Below are positions 24,496 through 35,720 of a DNA stretch of 64,000 nt, piece by piece. This DNA is from Pelomonas sp. Root1237 (GTDB lineage Bacteria; Pseudomonadota; Gammaproteobacteria; Burkholderiales; Burkholderiaceae_C), in the NCBI RefSeq assembly GCF_001425055.1, contig NZ_LMDK01000016.1, positions 347,803-411,802 of the forward strand, read 5' to 3'. Within the stretch, counting starts at the first letter, position 1. Each line of letters opens with the position of its first letter. Below the pieces are notes generated by a model that had not been told where the DNA came from, ran no database searches, and worked only from the letters and a program-made list of their open reading frames with translations. Both the position numbers and the translations under genes were made by a program.

Positions 24496-26673
24496 CTACT
24501 TCGCCAGAGCCGCGATTTCGGCGGCGCTCAAGGCCCCCGCTTCGATGCGGAAGCCCTGGATGCGGCCGTTGAATGACGCATGGCCCCAGTCGCGCCCGAG
24601 GAAGGCCACCTGGTCGCCGACCTGGCGCGGCGACAGCATCATGGCGTCGGACCTCGCCACCTCTGTGCCGTCGACATAGAGCCGGCCAGTGGTGCCCTTG
24701 AGCGTGACGGCCAGATGGACCCAGCGGCGAATGGGCATGAACCACGGCGCGACCAGGTTCTGCTCGTCGTTGAACCCCGCGCCGGTGATGGCGAACTGCA
24801 GCCCCACGCGGCCCTTGGGCACGAGGCGCATGTAGGAAAACCCGTCGTGCCCGGCGAAGAACAGGCAGCTGTCCGTGCGCAGTGAATTGGCATTGGCCCA
24901 CAGGGACAAGGTGAAGTCGCCCAGGCCGCTGAACAGCCCCTCGGGCAGCTGCAGGCCGGCCGACTTGCCGTCGAAGACGATGGCCTTGTCGTTCAGCCGC
25001 CCGTCGCCCCAGGTCGCGCCGTCCAGCAGCTCGCCCGCGACGGCCTTCCACTGGCCGGCGGGAGTCTGCAACGCGCCGATGGTGCCCGTGCCGTTGCTGC
25101 CATTCAGCGGCATCGAGAAGCGCCGCTCGCCGGGCACGGCGGCCCGCACCGCGGTGGAGGCGGCGCTGGCGCTGGCGCTGCCCAGGGCGGTGACCTGGTA
25201 GAACCAGACGCCCTTGGGCGGCGTGTCCGTGTGGGTGAGGAGTTGGTCGGCGGCGACGGTCGTCAGATGGGTGAAGGGCCCGTTGGCACGGGCGGCCCGC
25301 TTGACCACATAGGACGTCGCACCGACGCTGCCCCACCACGACAGCACGACGCGACCGTCGTGCACCGGGGACGTGAGGCCGGAGGGCGCCTTCATCGGCC
25401 CGGCATAGGCGGGCCGGCGCTGCGTCAGCGTCGGGTACACCATGTCGTCGCCATTGCCCGACCCGTAATTCGGCTCGCACAGGGGCAGCATGCGCGCAAC
25501 GTTGGGCGCCGCCAGCCCCATGCGGTTCACGTAGTGGTTGTAGATGGGTTCCCAGGCGTTGCGGTAGTTCTGGAAGGACTGGTTGACCTCCGTCCACCGC
25601 GCCGTATGGGGCTGCGAGGGGTTGTGTTCCGGCGCGTACGGCACGGCGTAGACGTTGCCGTTCTCGTCCTTGAGGTTGGAGCGCGCCACGTACTCGGCCG
25701 CCGCGAGGAAGCGGTTGTTGTACATGCCGTAGAGGTCGTCACCCTGGTTCCAGGCCATTTCCAGCAGGTCGCCGCCGAGCGACATCCCCAGCGTCGAATG
25801 CCCCTGGTCGCGCCCGCTCTCCTCCCACTGCCCGAAATGACCCGGGTGCATGAAGTACACGCTGTGCACGATGGAGCCATTGCCGAACATGGCCAGCTCG
25901 CCCTTGTTGTTGCCCGCGTAGTAGTCGCAGGCCTGCCTGTACAACTCGGGCCGGTCGCAAAACACGCCGATGGCCATGGCGCCACACAACGAGGCCATGT
26001 CCCAGTTGGCATGCGAGCCGAGGGAGACCTTCTTGAGAAACCCCGAGCAGATGCTGCCGAACACATCCAGCAGCATCTGCTGGAAGCGCGCCAGGCTCGC
26101 CGGCGCCCAACCGGGGTAGCTGCGCATCACCTCGCCGATCTGGGCAAACTGGTGGCCTTGCATGCCGGCCATCAAGATGTAGGTGTGATCGTCAGGGGCA
26201 GTCGATCCTTCGGCCTTGGTCGCGACCAATTTCAGCGTTTGCGCCCAGGCATCCAGGGTCTCCACCGCCTTGTCGGCATAGCGGGGGTCGTCCGACAGCT
26301 TCCAGCGCAGTGCCAGGCACCAGGCACGCTGGATGTCGCGGTACAGCGAGGCCTTGCTTCTGTCCTGGCGGTAGACCGCCGGCAGCGCGCTCGGCCAGGC
26401 GTCCAGTGAAGTGAGGCGGTCGGCACACAGCTTGTTCCACCAGCCCGTCCAGGGCTGCTCGCCGGCCGCGATATGACCACGGATGCGCTTGAAGTCGTCC
26501 TCCGTGACCAACAGGCCGGCGTGGCGGAAGACGCCGCTGGCCGAGGCGGGCACCGGGCGGGTCTCGGCGAGCGCCGGCGCGCTGCACAGCAGCGGCAGAG
26601 CGGGCAGCAGGCCCAGGCCTGCAAGCAGGGAGCGCCGGGCGAGGGCGGGATGCGGGTCGTGCGTAGCGGTCAT
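24496..26673 (-). CDS. exported polysaccharide (alginate) lyase-family protein with LamG-like domain
   Basis: A 725-residue secreted protein. The N-terminus has a twin-arginine-like signal (ARRSLLAGLGLLPALPLL, cleavage likely near PALAE). Residues about 60-400 fit the alginate lyase (alpha/alpha)-barrel family: WTGWWNKL, SHANWDMASLCGA, and the conserved EESGRDQGHSTLGM carrying the Arg/Gln/His expected near the active site. A fibronectin-III-like module follows (about 420-510). A LamG/concanavalin-like domain is C-terminal (FTLSLWANA, LYVDGTEVARSD, about 535-725). The substrate (alginate, glucuronan or other uronate polymer) cannot be fixed by eye. The ATG at 26673 is preferred over a TTG at 26685. 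Confidence 0.85.
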   Translation of the reverse strand: MTATHDPHPALARRSLLAGLGLLPALPLLCSAPALAETRPVPASASGVFRHAGLLVTEDDFKRIRGHIAAGEQPWTGWWNKLCADRLTSLDAWPSALPAVYRQDRSKASLYRDIQRAWCLALRWKLSDDPRYADKAVETLDAWAQTLKLVATKAEGSTAPDDHTYILMAGMQGHQFAQIGEVMRSYPGWAPASLARFQQMLLDVFGSICSGFLKKVSLGSHANWDMASLCGAMAIGVFCDRPELYRQACDYYAGNNKGELAMFGNGSIVHSVYFMHPGHFGQWEESGRDQGHSTLGMSLGGDLLEMAWNQGDDLYGMYNNRFLAAAEYVARSNLKDENGNVYAVPYAPEHNPSQPHTARWTEVNQSFQNYRNAWEPIYNHYVNRMGLAAPNVARMLPLCEPNYGSGNGDDMVYPTLTQRRPAYAGPMKAPSGLTSPVHDGRVVLSWWGSVGATSYVVKRAARANGPFTHLTTVAADQLLTHTDTPPKGVWFYQVTALGSASASAASTAVRAAVPGERRFSMPLNGSNGTGTIGALQTPAGQWKAVAGELLDGATWGDGRLNDKAIVFDGKSAGLQLPEGLFSGLGDFTLSLWANANSLRTDSCLFFAGHDGFSYMRLVPKGRVGLQFAITGAGFNDEQNLVAPWFMPIRRWVHLAVTLKGTTGRLYVDGTEVARSDAMMLSPRQVGDQVAFLGRDWGHASFNGRIQGFRIEAGALSAAEIAALAK

Positions 26674-26763
26674 CAGGTCCTTCAAACTGCGTTGAATGCC
26701 GCAGGCCCATGCACCACGGTCAGCGCGCGTTTGTAGGGGCTGCGCCCCGAGAAATCGTGGCAG

Positions 26764-26786
26764 GAACCCCGCTACGGGGTTCTTTT
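26764..26786 (+). terminator. terminator-like hairpin with T-run, plus strand
   Basis: GAACCCCG / CGGGGTTC (perfect 8-bp stem, 3-nt loop) is followed by TTTTA. A smaller stem, GGGGC-TGC-GCCCC, lies about 20 bp upstream. No plus-strand gene precedes it, so it may end a small RNA or antisense transcript, or it may be a repeat-like palindrome. Confidence 0.45.
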
Positions 26787-26840
26787 ACGGAACGTTTCAG
26801 CTCGGGTGTCTTGAACGTCATTGCCCACCAAGCATCGCAT

Positions 26841-26854
26841 CTGCTGGCCAGCAG
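26841..26854. repeat. perfect 14-bp palindrome upstream of diguanylate cyclase
   Basis: CTGCTGGCCAGCAG is a perfect dyad 58 bp before the diguanylate cyclase start. It could be an operator. The surrounding 26.7-26.9 kb spacer is noticeably richer in A and T than its neighbours and contains no other gene that I can support. Confidence 0.35.
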
Positions 26855-26911
26855 ATAGCAATTCGCGCCCATCAGTAACGCATTGAAAAATTCTTATCCT
26901 GAGCAACATCG

Positions 26912-27937
26912 TTGGCTCTGGCTCTTGCTAACGTGCAAAGGCACAGTTTTCGGGAGTTAGCGCTGCCTACCCGCGACATCGCCTTCGTTCTTCATGTCGA
27001 TGACCATCCTGACAGCTTGGTAACAACCAAGCTGATCTTGGATCGGCCAGGCGTTGAGGTTGTATCTGCGCTGTCGGCAGCGGTGGCGTTGGAGTTACTG
27101 CGTCAATATGAGTTCGCCTTGGCGTTGATCGACGTCAACATGCCTGGCGTAGATGGTTTCGAGCTCGCCGCGGCAATGCGCGGCGATGAACGCACAAATG
27201 AGGTGCCCATCATTTTTTTGACCGGGGCCAGCATCGACACCGAGCGAACGTTTCAGGGCTATGAAACTGGTGCGGTTGACTTTCTGATGAAGCCCGTTCC
27301 GCCGCTTGTGATGCAGAGCAAGGTGGCAGCCTTCGTAGCGCTGTACCTGCAGCGCAAGTCGCTGCGCGACGAGAAGGATGACCTCGAGCGGTTGCTACGG
27401 GCCAACCAGCGCATGGCAGCCGAACTGGCGCATGCACACGAACTTGCGGTCCAGGCAGCATTTACTGATGAACTGACAGGTGTCCCGAACCGGCGCCATA
27501 TTTTGAAGCTTGCCGCTAGCGCTCTCGCGGACCCACGCCGGCATTCGCATCCCGTCTGCGTGGCGTTGCTGGATCTGGATCACTTCAAGAAAGTCAACGA
27601 CACACACGGCCACGCCGGCGGAGATGCAGTGCTGCGTCATTTCTGCGAGCACATTCGCACCCACTTGCGATCCGGCCAATCTCTCGGGCGAGTCGGCGGT
27701 GAAGAGTTCTTGCTTCTGCTGCCGGGCACGGAGTTGGCTGACGCCTGCACGGCACTTGAACGCGTGCGCAGCACCATGGGGCCGACCGCGGGCATCTCCT
27801 TCACCTTCTCCGCGGGTGTCGCGCAAGCTCGCCCGGATGAGACGTTGGACTGCGTGCTCGAGCGCGCTGATGATGCGCTCTATCTTTCGAAGGAACGCGG
27901 TCGGGACTGCACCTCCAGCGAGCTGATGAGCCTTTGA
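26912..27937 (+). CDS. response regulator with GGDEF domain (diguanylate cyclase)
   Basis: A 341-residue protein with an N-terminal receiver domain (about 25-145): acidic HVDDH, phosphoacceptor Asp74 in LIDVNMPGVDG, Lys in FLMKPV. A short coiled segment leads to a GGDEF domain with DELTGVPNRR and the active-site GGEEF at residues 262-266. It should make cyclic di-GMP from two GTP when phosphorylated. The product-inhibition I-site RxxD, normally five residues before GGEEF, reads RSGQ (253-256), so feedback control is probably lost. The only start giving the full receiver domain is TTG at 26912 with a poor ribosome-binding site. Codon use is more AT-rich than the neighbours, hinting at transfer. 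Confidence 0.88.
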   Translation: MALALANVQRHSFRELALPTRDIAFVLHVDDHPDSLVTTKLILDRPGVEVVSALSAAVALELLRQYEFALALIDVNMPGVDGFELAAAMRGDERTNEVPIIFLTGASIDTERTFQGYETGAVDFLMKPVPPLVMQSKVAAFVALYLQRKSLRDEKDDLERLLRANQRMAAELAHAHELAVQAAFTDELTGVPNRRHILKLAASALADPRRHSHPVCVALLDLDHFKKVNDTHGHAGGDAVLRHFCEHIRTHLRSGQSLGRVGGEEFLLLLPGTELADACTALERVRSTMGPTAGISFTFSAGVAQARPDETLDCVLERADDALYLSKERGRDCTSSELMSL

Positions 27938-28045
27938 ATTAGGTTGGCCTTTGAGCAGCTCGCCTGGCCGAATGACTACCAAGTCGCGCTCCACGCCACC
28001 GCCGCGCCGCCCGTGCAGTGGCGCCAGGTGACGTTGGCCTTTGAA
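27938..28045. other. spacer with 12-bp direct repeat between diguanylate cyclase and guaA
   Basis: The sequence GTTGGCCTTTGA occurs at 27943-27954 and again at 28033-28044, 90 bp apart, just after the cyclase stop and just before the guaA stop on the other strand. The spacer stays open in one plus frame and could be a gene remnant, but I recognise no product. There is no clear terminator hairpin. Confidence 0.45.
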
Positions 28046-29632
<1,587 letters not shown>

Positions 29633-29639
29633 GGTGAAC

Positions 29640-30872
29640 TCAGGCGGTTTGCAAAGCGGTGCGCTGGCCGTGGAAGAAGCGGTAGGCGACGATCAGGCCG
29701 ATCAGTTGCAGGGCGGCGCAGGTGTAGAAGGGCAGGCCCATCAGCGGGTCGGTGGCCGGGCGGTGTGACACCCAGCCCAGCAAGGTCAGGCCGACGACGG
29801 GCGCGATGACGGCCATCAGGCTGTTCAGCGACGACACGGCACCCATGGCCTGGCCTTGCCGGGTCGGCCCAGCCGCATTGGAAATGATGCTCTGCACCGC
29901 CGCGGTCGCGACGCCGCCGAGCAGGTTGAAGGCGATGACGGCGTACATCATCCAGCCCTCGGTCGCGAGGCCGAAGCCGAGATAGGCCAGCGATGCAGAG
30001 CCCATGCCGATGAGTGCCAACCGCCGCGGGCTGAAGCGCGCCAGCAGCGGCTTGAGCAGCACGCCCTGGCTCAGCACCGACACGATGCCTACCGCGAACA
30101 GGGACCAGCTCACCTCGAGCGGCCCCCAGCCGAACTTGAACTTGGTGTAGAGCACCCAAGTCATGTGCAACATGAACTGCGCCAGCGACGCCAGCGCGAT
30201 GACGACGACCAGCGACCCGACGCCCTTCAGCGCCGCCAGGCCGCGCAGGGACGACACCGGGTTGGCCTTCTTCCAGTTGAAGCCCGTGCGCCTGTCAACG
30301 GGTAGGGACTCGGGCAGCACGAAGAAGCCGTAGCACCAGTTCACCACGGCCATGCAGCCGGCGGCGAGGAAGGGCCAGTGCACGTCGTAATGGCCCAGCC
30401 AGCCACCGATGACGGGGCCGAGGATGAAGCCGACGCCGAACATCGCGCCCAGCTGGCCGAAGCGGCGCGCTCGGTCTTCGGCCGGCGTGATGTCGGCCAC
30501 ATAGGCGTTGGCGATGGCGATATTGGCCTGCATGGCGCCTGAGAACAGGCGCACGGCAACGAGCATCCACAGCGCGGTGGCCACGGCGGTCACGAAAAAG
30601 CTCAGCGCCAGGCCCGCGAAGCCGATCAGCAGCACCGGCCGGCGGCCGAAGCGGTCCGACAGCGAGCCAAGCACGGGTGAGCCGATGAAGTTGGCCACGC
30701 CGAAGGCCATGGTCACCATCAGGAAGGCCGAGGTCTGCTCGTCGTTGCTGTGGGTGAAGGTGCCGACGATATGCGGCAGCACCGGCACCATCAGCCCGAT
30801 GGAGATCATGTCGATCAGCACCGCGGCCATGATGAAACCCATGGCCGGGGTGCGTTGCGTGGAGGAACTCAT
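29640..30872 (-). CDS. MFS multidrug/tetracycline-type exporter
   Basis: A 410-residue, 12-helix major facilitator of the TetA/DHA1 type. Motif A is [14 protein letters not shown], and the C-terminal half repeats a similar fold. It shows the motif-C-like [15 protein letters not shown] of proton antiporters. Residues NANAY around [13 protein letters not shown] are typical of TetA-like proteins. Its substrate cannot be told from sequence. It sits between guaB and guaA on the same strand, an unusual interruption of the guaBA pair. Its ribosome-binding site AGGAAG lies just after a terminator-like hairpin. Confidence 0.88.
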   Translation of the reverse strand: MSSSTQRTPAMGFIMAAVLIDMISIGLMVPVLPHIVGTFTHSNDEQTSAFLMVTMAFGVANFIGSPVLGSLSDRFGRRPVLLIGFAGLALSFFVTAVATALWMLVAVRLFSGAMQANIAIANAYVADITPAEDRARRFGQLGAMFGVGFILGPVIGGWLGHYDVHWPFLAAGCMAVVNWCYGFFVLPESLPVDRRTGFNWKKANPVSSLRGLAALKGVGSLVVVIALASLAQFMLHMTWVLYTKFKFGWGPLEVSWSLFAVGIVSVLSQGVLLKPLLARFSPRRLALIGMGSASLAYLGFGLATEGWMMYAVIAFNLLGGVATAAVQSIISNAAGPTRQGQAMGAVSSLNSLMAVIAPVVGLTLLGWVSHRPATDPLMGLPFYTCAALQLIGLIVAYRFFHGQRTALQTA

Positions 30873-30889
30873 CGTCTTCCTGAAAAGCG

Positions 30890-30918
30890 CAACGGGGCGA
30901 CTCTCGTTCGCCCCGTTG
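30890..30918 (-). terminator. rho-independent terminator/attenuator between guaB and MFS gene
   Basis: A perfect 11-bp stem (CAACGGGGCGA / TCGCCCCGTTG, 7-nt loop) is followed on the minus strand by CGCTTTTC. It ends 18 nt before the MFS start codon and should terminate guaB transcripts, or attenuate read-through into the MFS gene and guaA. Confidence 0.7.
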
Positions 30919-30984
30919 TCTCGGTCGGCAGCAGCAAAGCGTTCGACGGGCCGCCCCTAGAACGATTTGCGCCCCCGCGGGGGG

Positions 30985-31010
30985 CGGTTTGACCGTCAAC
31001 GGTCAAACCG
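30985..31010. terminator. perfect hairpin just after guaB stop
   Basis: CGGTTTGACCG-TCAA-CGGTCAAACCG is a perfect 11-bp inverted repeat 11 bp past the guaB stop. It overlaps an alternative GC stem, CGCCCCC/GGGGGCG, at 30970-30986. It has no T-run, so it may act in mRNA 3'-end protection and not as a terminator itself. Confidence 0.5.
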
Positions 31011-31020
31011 GGGGCCACAG

Positions 31021-32490
<1,470 letters not shown>

Positions 32491-32577
32491 GAGGAAAGCT
32501 CCAGACGCAAAGCGGCATTATACGGAGGGTCACGCAGGGGCCGTTGCCTCTGCGTCAACAGGCCCTAAACTGACCGC

Positions 32578-33090
32578 ATGCCTCGCAAAGCCTTTCGCCA
32601 AGCTCTTCTCGTCCTGCTCTGCCTCGCTGCAGCCGGCGCCGCTCAGGCCCAGTGGAAGTGGCGCGATGCCAAGGGCAATGTGCAGTACAGCGACATGCCG
32701 CCGCCGCCCGGCACACCGGACAAGGACATCCTGCTTCGCCCCTATGTGGCGAAGCCGACCATCGTCGTCGCGCCGCCCAGCACTCAGGCCAGCGCTGCTT
32801 CCGCGCCCAGGCCGCCCGCCAGCGCGCCGACCAAGGCCGAGCAGGAGGCCGCTGCACGCCAGAAGAAGGACCAGGATGGCGAGACCGCCAAGCAGAAGGA
32901 AGAGGAACGCCGCGTCGCCGCGCAGCGCCGCGAGAACTGCGCCCGCGCCCAGGCCAATCTGCGCGATTTGCAGAGCGGCACGCGCCTGACCCGCACCAAC
33001 GAGAAGGGCGAGCGCGTCTTCATGGACGAGGCCCAGATCTCCGCCGAGGTCAGCCGCGCGCGCGACACCATCACCAGCGAGTGCAAGTGA
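32578..33090 (+). CDS. DUF4124 domain exported protein
   Basis: A 170-residue protein with a signal peptide ([18 protein letters not shown], cut before QWKW). A DUF4124 module follows ([22 protein letters not shown], by start [14 protein letters not shown]). Then comes an Ala/Pro linker and a charged coiled-coil-prone segment (about 95-130, [15 protein letters not shown]). The C-terminus has a Cys pair, CARAQANL and SECK, that could form a disulfide. DUF4124 proteins are periplasmic with no settled function. It is divergent from guaB (87 bp between starts). Confidence 0.85.
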   Translation: MPRKAFRQALLVLLCLAAAGAAQAQWKWRDAKGNVQYSDMPPPPGTPDKDILLRPYVAKPTIVVAPPSTQASAASAPRPPASAPTKAEQEAAARQKKDQDGETAKQKEEERRVAAQRRENCARAQANLRDLQSGTRLTRTNEKGERVFMDEAQISAEVSRARDTITSECK

Positions 33091-33120
33091 CCCGCTGAGC
33101 CAACGCGTCCAGCCGTCGGC

Positions 33121-33438
33121 TCAGCCCGCGTGTTTGGGCCGATGTCGCGACACGATGCGCTCGCCACGCTTGGCGTAGCGCAGACGCCGCGCTTCCTTGG
33201 GGTCGACGGTCAGCGCGCGGTAGACCTCGATGCGATCACGCTCGCGCAGCGGCGTCGTCAGCGGCCGCGCACGGCCCCAGATGCCGATGTGCAATTGATC
33301 CAGAGGCTGGCTCTGGGCGGCCATGAAATCGACGCAAGCGCGCAAGGCGGTGTCGACGGTGGCGCCCTCCTCCACCTCCAGCCAGCGGTGCTGAACATCA
33401 CCCGCCCGCGGGCTCCACACCAGCTCAACGCGGACCAT
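33121..33438 (-). CDS. RnfH/RatB family protein (UPF0125)
   Basis: A 105-residue ubiquitin-fold protein with the RnfH/RatB pattern VRVELVWSP at the N-terminus, RWLEVEEGATVDTAL, LHIGIWGR and LRERDRIEVYRALTVDPKEARRLR (the last seen as DRIEVYRALT). Family members sit beside ratA and smpB in most betaproteobacteria; their function is unresolved. The ATG at 33438 lies 14 bp inside the 3' end of the RatA gene, showing overlap and coupling. Confidence 0.9.
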   Translation of the reverse strand: MVRVELVWSPRAGDVQHRWLEVEEGATVDTALRACVDFMAAQSQPLDQLHIGIWGRARPLTTPLRERDRIEVYRALTVDPKEARRLRYAKRGERIVSRHRPKHAG

Positions 33439-33883
33439 ATTGACTCTCGGCACGCTGCACGAAGCTGTCGACGAAGGTGTTGGCGATGCGGTCGAACACC
33501 GGGCTGACGACAGCCTCCAGCGCGCCGCTGCTGAAGGCATAGCTGAGCTCGAAGGCGATCTTGCAGGCCGTGGCTTCGGCATCCGTGCCGGGCTTGTTCA
33601 AGGGCTGGAACTGCCACAGCCCGTCCAGATGCGAGAAGGGGCCGTCGACCAGCTCCATGCGCACCCTGCGGCCGTCCTCGTTGTGGTTGCGCGTGGTGAA
33701 GGCGTGGCGCACGCCAGCGTACGCCAGGTGCAGGCGGGCCGTGACGGTGTCTGCCTCACGGCCCAGCACCTCGACCTTGTTGCACCAGGGCAGGAACTCG
33801 GGATAGCGCTCCACCGCGGTGACCAGCTCGTACATCTCGCGGGGTGTGTACCAGAGCAGAACGGACTTTTTGACCTGCTTCAT
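33425..33883 (-). CDS. ratA: RatA-type START/Coq10-like protein
   Basis: A 152-residue polyketide-cyclase/START-fold protein of the RatA (YfjG) and Coq10 family. Members bind hydrophobic ligands such as ubiquinone; E. coli RatA was reported to block 70S ribosome assembly. Seen here are MYELVTAVERYPEFLPWC, FTTRNHNEDG and LDGLWQFQPL, then FELSYAFSSGALEAVVSPVF, all typical. The ATG at 33883 is preferred; a GTG three codons upstream is possible. It is divergent from smpB, the standard arrangement. Confidence 0.92.
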   Translation of the reverse strand: MKQVKKSVLLWYTPREMYELVTAVERYPEFLPWCNKVEVLGREADTVTARLHLAYAGVRHAFTTRNHNEDGRRVRMELVDGPFSHLDGLWQFQPLNKPGTDAEATACKIAFELSYAFSSGALEAVVSPVFDRIANTFVDSFVQRAESQYGPR

Positions 33884-33930
33884 AGAATCCACAAATTGTA
33901 TTGAGGGGCTTCGCCCCCATTTGCGACCCC

Positions 33931-34392
33931 ATGTCCATCGCCGAGAACCGCCGCGCCCGCTACGACTACCACATCGAAGAACAGTTCGAGGCAGGCGTCG
34001 TGCTGTCCGGCTGGGAGATCAAGGCCATCCGCGCGGGCCAGGTCCAGCTGACCGATGGCTACGTGATGATCAAGAACGGCGAGCTGTTCCTGATCGGCTG
34101 CCGCATCAATGCGCTGCGCAGCGCGTCAACCCACGTCACGCCCGAGGCCGACCGCACCAAGAAGCTGTTGATGCACAAGGCCGAGATCAAGCGGCTGGTC
34201 GGCAAGATCGAGCAGCGCGGCTTCACCCTGGTGCCGCTGAACCTGCACTACAAAGGCGGCCGCGTGAAGGCCGACATCGCGCTGGCCAAGGGCAAGGCCC
34301 AGCATGACAAGCGCGAGACCGAGAAGAAGCGGGACTGGGAACGAGAAAAGGGACAGTTGATGCGGCACGCATCAACAGGCCGCAAGGCCTGA
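33931..34392 (+). CDS. smpB: SsrA-binding protein SmpB
   Basis: SmpB binds tmRNA and delivers it to stalled ribosomes for trans-translation (153 residues). The core is standard: [41 protein letters not shown] and [13 protein letters not shown] with the KRDWERE tail. The last 15 residues ([14 protein letters not shown]) are encoded by the first unit of a tandem repeat that continues beyond the stop. The functional C-terminal tail therefore has an unusual end. The ATG at 33931 matches family N-termini; 15 bp upstream is a GGGGC-TTC-GCCCC stem. Confidence 0.96.
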   Translation: MSIAENRRARYDYHIEEQFEAGVVLSGWEIKAIRAGQVQLTDGYVMIKNGELFLIGCRINALRSASTHVTPEADRTKKLLMHKAEIKRLVGKIEQRGFTLVPLNLHYKGGRVKADIALAKGKAQHDKRETEKKRDWEREKGQLMRHASTGRKA

Positions 34393-34526
34393 GACGCGCA
34401 GCGGCTCATTGGACCTTTCGCCAAAAGGGACAGTTGATGCGGCACGCATCAACAGGCCGCAAGGACTGACGAGGCGCCCCAGCGGCTCGTTGGCTCTTTC
34501 GCCAAAAGGGGCAATTGATGAGGCAC
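34346..34526 (+). repeat. palindromic tandem repeat over the smpB 3' end
   Basis: About 2.3 copies of a 77-81 bp unit: 34346-34422, 34423-34503 and a partial copy at 34504-34526. Each full unit starts AAAAGGGACAGTTGATGCGG and holds the perfect stem TTGATGCG-GCA-CGCATCAA, then CAGGCCGCAAGG and AGCGGCTC-TTGG. The first unit supplies the smpB stop codon. Unit 2 repeats the same coding end in frame. This resembles REP-type intergenic palindromes. Confidence 0.85.
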
Positions 34527-34532
34527 AAGGTC

Positions 34533-35720
34533 TCAAACAAGAGCTGACAGCGCCTGTTCGATGTCGGCCTTCAGGTCGGCCCCATCTTCCAAGCCGATCG
34601 CGAATCGCACCAGCGTGCCGCCATTGAACGGCAGCGGCAGGTCGCGGCTGCGGCTCATGTCGTAGGGCACGGCCAGGCTCATCGGGCCGGCCCAGGAATA
34701 GCCAATGCCGAATAGCTGCAGCGCGTCGACGAAGGCATCCACCTGCGCCGCTGAGTAGTCCGGCTTGAAGACGACCGAGAACAGGCAGGCCGCGCCCGCC
34801 CCACCAACCGCAAGCCAGTTCTCATGGCCCGGCGAGCCAGGCAGTGCGGGGTGGAAAACCTGCGCCACTTCGGGCCGACCGGCCATCCAGCTCGCGAGCT
34901 CGCGTGCCATACGGTCCTGGGCCGCATAGCGCAGCGGCATCGTCGGCAGGCCACGCAGCACCAGCTCCACGTCGTTCTGCCCCAGGCCATAACCCAGATG
35001 CTCGTGGGCGTGGTTGAGCCGGTCGTGCAGCTTGCGGTCGCGCGTGCAGACCGACCCCATCAGCACGTCGGCACCGCCACTGGCATATTTGGTCAGCGCC
35101 TGCATGACGATGTCGGCACCAAGGCCCGGGTGGGTCTGGGGTGCCGGCTCGAAACCGTTGAAGGCCAGGCCGGCGCCCCAGGTGTTGTCCAGCGCCGTGG
35201 TGATGCCACGCGCACGGCAGGCGGCAAGCGTCCCGAGCAGATCAGGGAACTCCAACGTGATCGACCCCGCCGCCTCCAGCCAGACCAGCTTGGTGTTGTC
35301 ACGCAGCTTGGGCACCGTCAGCGGGTCGTAGAAGCGGTGTGTGACGCCCCATTGAGGCAGCCACGACTCGGTCAGGTAGCGGTTCTGGCCATAGACGTTG
35401 TCCGGCACGAGCACCTCGTCACCGGGCCGCAGCACGGCCAGCGACGGCAGCGTCACCGCCGCCAAGCCACTCGGCACGAGCAGGCAATGCTCGGCATGCT
35501 CCAGCGTCGCGATGCGCGCGGCCAGCGTGTAGCTGGTGGGCGTGCCATGCAGGCCGTAGCGGTAGGTCAGCCCGTCACGCGGCTTAGGCTTGTGCAGATC
35601 GGCCGTATTCTTGAAGAGCACGGTCGAGGCCTTGGCCACCGGCACGGGCACCGCATCCCAGCCTTCGGGGGCGCGGTAAGGGTGGTGAATAAGCTGAGTG
35701 CTGGGAGCCTTCTTGCTCAT
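34533..35720 (-). CDS. metC: cystathionine beta-lyase-type PLP enzyme
   Basis: A 395-residue Cys/Met metabolism PLP-dependent enzyme (aspartate aminotransferase fold). It shows the Tyr/Arg pair in LTYRYGLHGTPT, phosphate-binding VPSGLAAVTL, DNTWGAG (Asp178 to pyridine nitrogen) and the Schiff-base lysine Lys211 in QALTKYASGGADV. The length and YRYGLHGTPT are as in proteobacterial MetC, which splits cystathionine to homocysteine, pyruvate and ammonia. Gamma-synthase or lyase activity cannot be ruled out by eye. It starts on the last base of the rimO stop (TGATG overlap). Confidence 0.9.
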   Translation of the reverse strand: MSKKAPSTQLIHHPYRAPEGWDAVPVPVAKASTVLFKNTADLHKPKPRDGLTYRYGLHGTPTSYTLAARIATLEHAEHCLLVPSGLAAVTLPSLAVLRPGDEVLVPDNVYGQNRYLTESWLPQWGVTHRFYDPLTVPKLRDNTKLVWLEAAGSITLEFPDLLGTLAACRARGITTALDNTWGAGLAFNGFEPAPQTHPGLGADIVMQALTKYASGGADVLMGSVCTRDRKLHDRLNHAHEHLGYGLGQNDVELVLRGLPTMPLRYAAQDRMARELASWMAGRPEVAQVFHPALPGSPGHENWLAVGGAGAACLFSVVFKPDYSAAQVDAFVDALQLFGIGYSWAGPMSLAVPYDMSRSRDLPLPFNGGTLVRFAIGLEDGADLKADIEQALSALV

